Origin: Xanthomonas arboricola pv. populi
GTDB taxonomy: Bacteria; Pseudomonadota; Gammaproteobacteria; Xanthomonadales; Xanthomonadaceae
Reading direction: 5' to 3'
DNA length: 64,000 nucleotides
NCBI RefSeq assembly: GCF_002939945.1
Contig: NZ_MDEB01000001.1
Span: forward strand, 1,167,606 to 1,231,605
Shown: piece by piece, positions 63,587 to 64,000 of the stretch
Layout of the letters: each line of letters starts with the position of its first letter
Numbering within the stretch: position 1 is the first letter of the stretch
Translations under genes and position numbers: made by a program
The notes under the pieces: model-generated
Databases searched by the model: none
What the model was told of the DNA's origin: nothing
What the model saw: only the letters and a program-made list of their open reading frames with translations

Positions 63587-64000
63587 TCACAGCTCTTCGA
63601 CCACCACATTGCGATTGGTATAAATGCAGATATCGCCGGCGATGTTGATCGCTTCGGTGGCGATGGTCTTGGCATCGAGCTCGGTGTGCGCCAGCAGCGC
63701 GCGGGCGGCCGACAAGGCGTACGAGCCGCCCGAACCGATGGCGATGATGCCGTCTTCCGGTTCGATCACATCGCCGGTACCGCTGATGATCAGCGAGGTC
63801 TCCTTGTCGGCGACCGCAAGCAGGGCTTCGAGCTTGCCCAGGCGGCGCTCGGTGCGCCAATCCTTGGCCAGCTCCACGGCGGCACGGGTCAGTTGCCCAT
63901 GCTTGTCCAGCTTGGCTTCGAACAGCTCGAACAAGGTGAACGCATCGGCGGCGGCGCCGGCGAAACCGGCCAGCACCTGCCCCTCGCGGCCGAGCCGGCG
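63587..64000 (-). CDS. hslV: ATP-dependent protease peptidase subunit HslV, 5' end outside window
   Basis: The visible 137 residues are the C-terminal three quarters of Hsl[63 protein letters not shown] and [16 protein letters not shown]. The N-terminal catalytic Thr segment, about 45 residues, lies beyond base 64000. HslV forms the double hexameric peptidase chamber with HslU. Confidence 0.97.
   Translation of the reverse strand, partial: RRLGREGQVLAGFAGAAADAFTLFELFEAKLDKHGQLTRAAVELAKDWRTERRLGKLEALLAVADKETSLIISGTGDVIEPEDGIIAIGSGGSYALSAARALLAHTELDAKTIATEAINIAGDICIYTNRNVVVEEL

Overview
This window is a high-GC gammaproteobacterial chromosome segment and almost certainly comes from Xanthomonas. 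The gene families and synteny fit (mreBCD-mrdA-rodA with mltB, rlpA, dacC and lipBA; hslUV; prc), many proline/alanine-rich lipoproteins are present, there is a textbook PIP-box promoter of the HrpX type in front of a polygalacturonase gene, and several families of palindromic intergenic repeats occur. Coding density is high. I see no prophage, integrase, transposase, CRISPR array, rRNA or tRNA gene. Both window edges cut genes: a MidA-like methyltransferase at the left and hslV at the right.

Layout. 1-6.3 kb: MidA-like methyltransferase, pteridine-reductase-like SDR, folK, then a three-gene sensor operon (membrane histidine kinase, single-domain receiver, REC-kinase-REC hybrid). 6.5-12.1 kb: BON protein, Gfo/Idh/MocA oxidoreductase, 6-phosphogluconate dehydrogenase, an unknown exported protein, a glycine-zipper protein and a DUF2242-like lipoprotein. 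12.2-17 kb: one leftward cluster that joins NAD salvage (NadM-Nudix and a NadV-type nicotinamide phosphoribosyltransferase) to a radical-SAM enzyme and a protein carrying a methyltransferase plus a nucleotidyltransferase-like domain; no function is known to me for this pairing. 17-20 kb: exported EEP phosphatase/nuclease, LysR regulator, TauE/SafE permease.

20-38.3 kb is an envelope region: prc, lipA, lipB, ybeD-like gene, LpxR-like deacylase, dacC, rlpA, mltB, a HrpX-type polygalacturonase gene placed inside the cell-shape block, then rodA, mrdA, mreD, mreC and mreB. Overlapping stops and starts show tight coupling within mltB-rlpA, mrdA-rodA and mreC-mreD.

38.5-51.4 kb holds a PfkB kinase, an AcoR-like sigma-54 activator and a six-gene leftward operon: a XoxF-type (predicted lanthanide-dependent) PQQ alcohol dehydrogenase made as a lipoprotein, a XoxJ-like binding protein fused to ankyrin repeats, a lipoprotein cytochrome c, a YVTN beta-propeller lipoprotein, a class-III-like alcohol/formaldehyde dehydrogenase with an altered zinc ligand, and a TonB-dependent receptor. 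A near-consensus -24/-12 promoter lies about 110-125 bases upstream of the dehydrogenase start, so the neighbouring activator is a good candidate regulator. I regard this as the most interesting system in the window, followed by the NAD/radical-SAM/methyltransferase cluster.

51.4-64 kb: HAD phosphatase, lipoprotein, palindromic repeat array, M1 aminopeptidase, GGDEF protein, ubiE, a rightward operon-like run (MFS transporter, HlyD-type adaptor, acetyltransferase, fungal-type cytosine deaminase), a repeat-rich 0.9 kb gap, then hslU and hslV. All functions are read from sequence alone; no database search was run.
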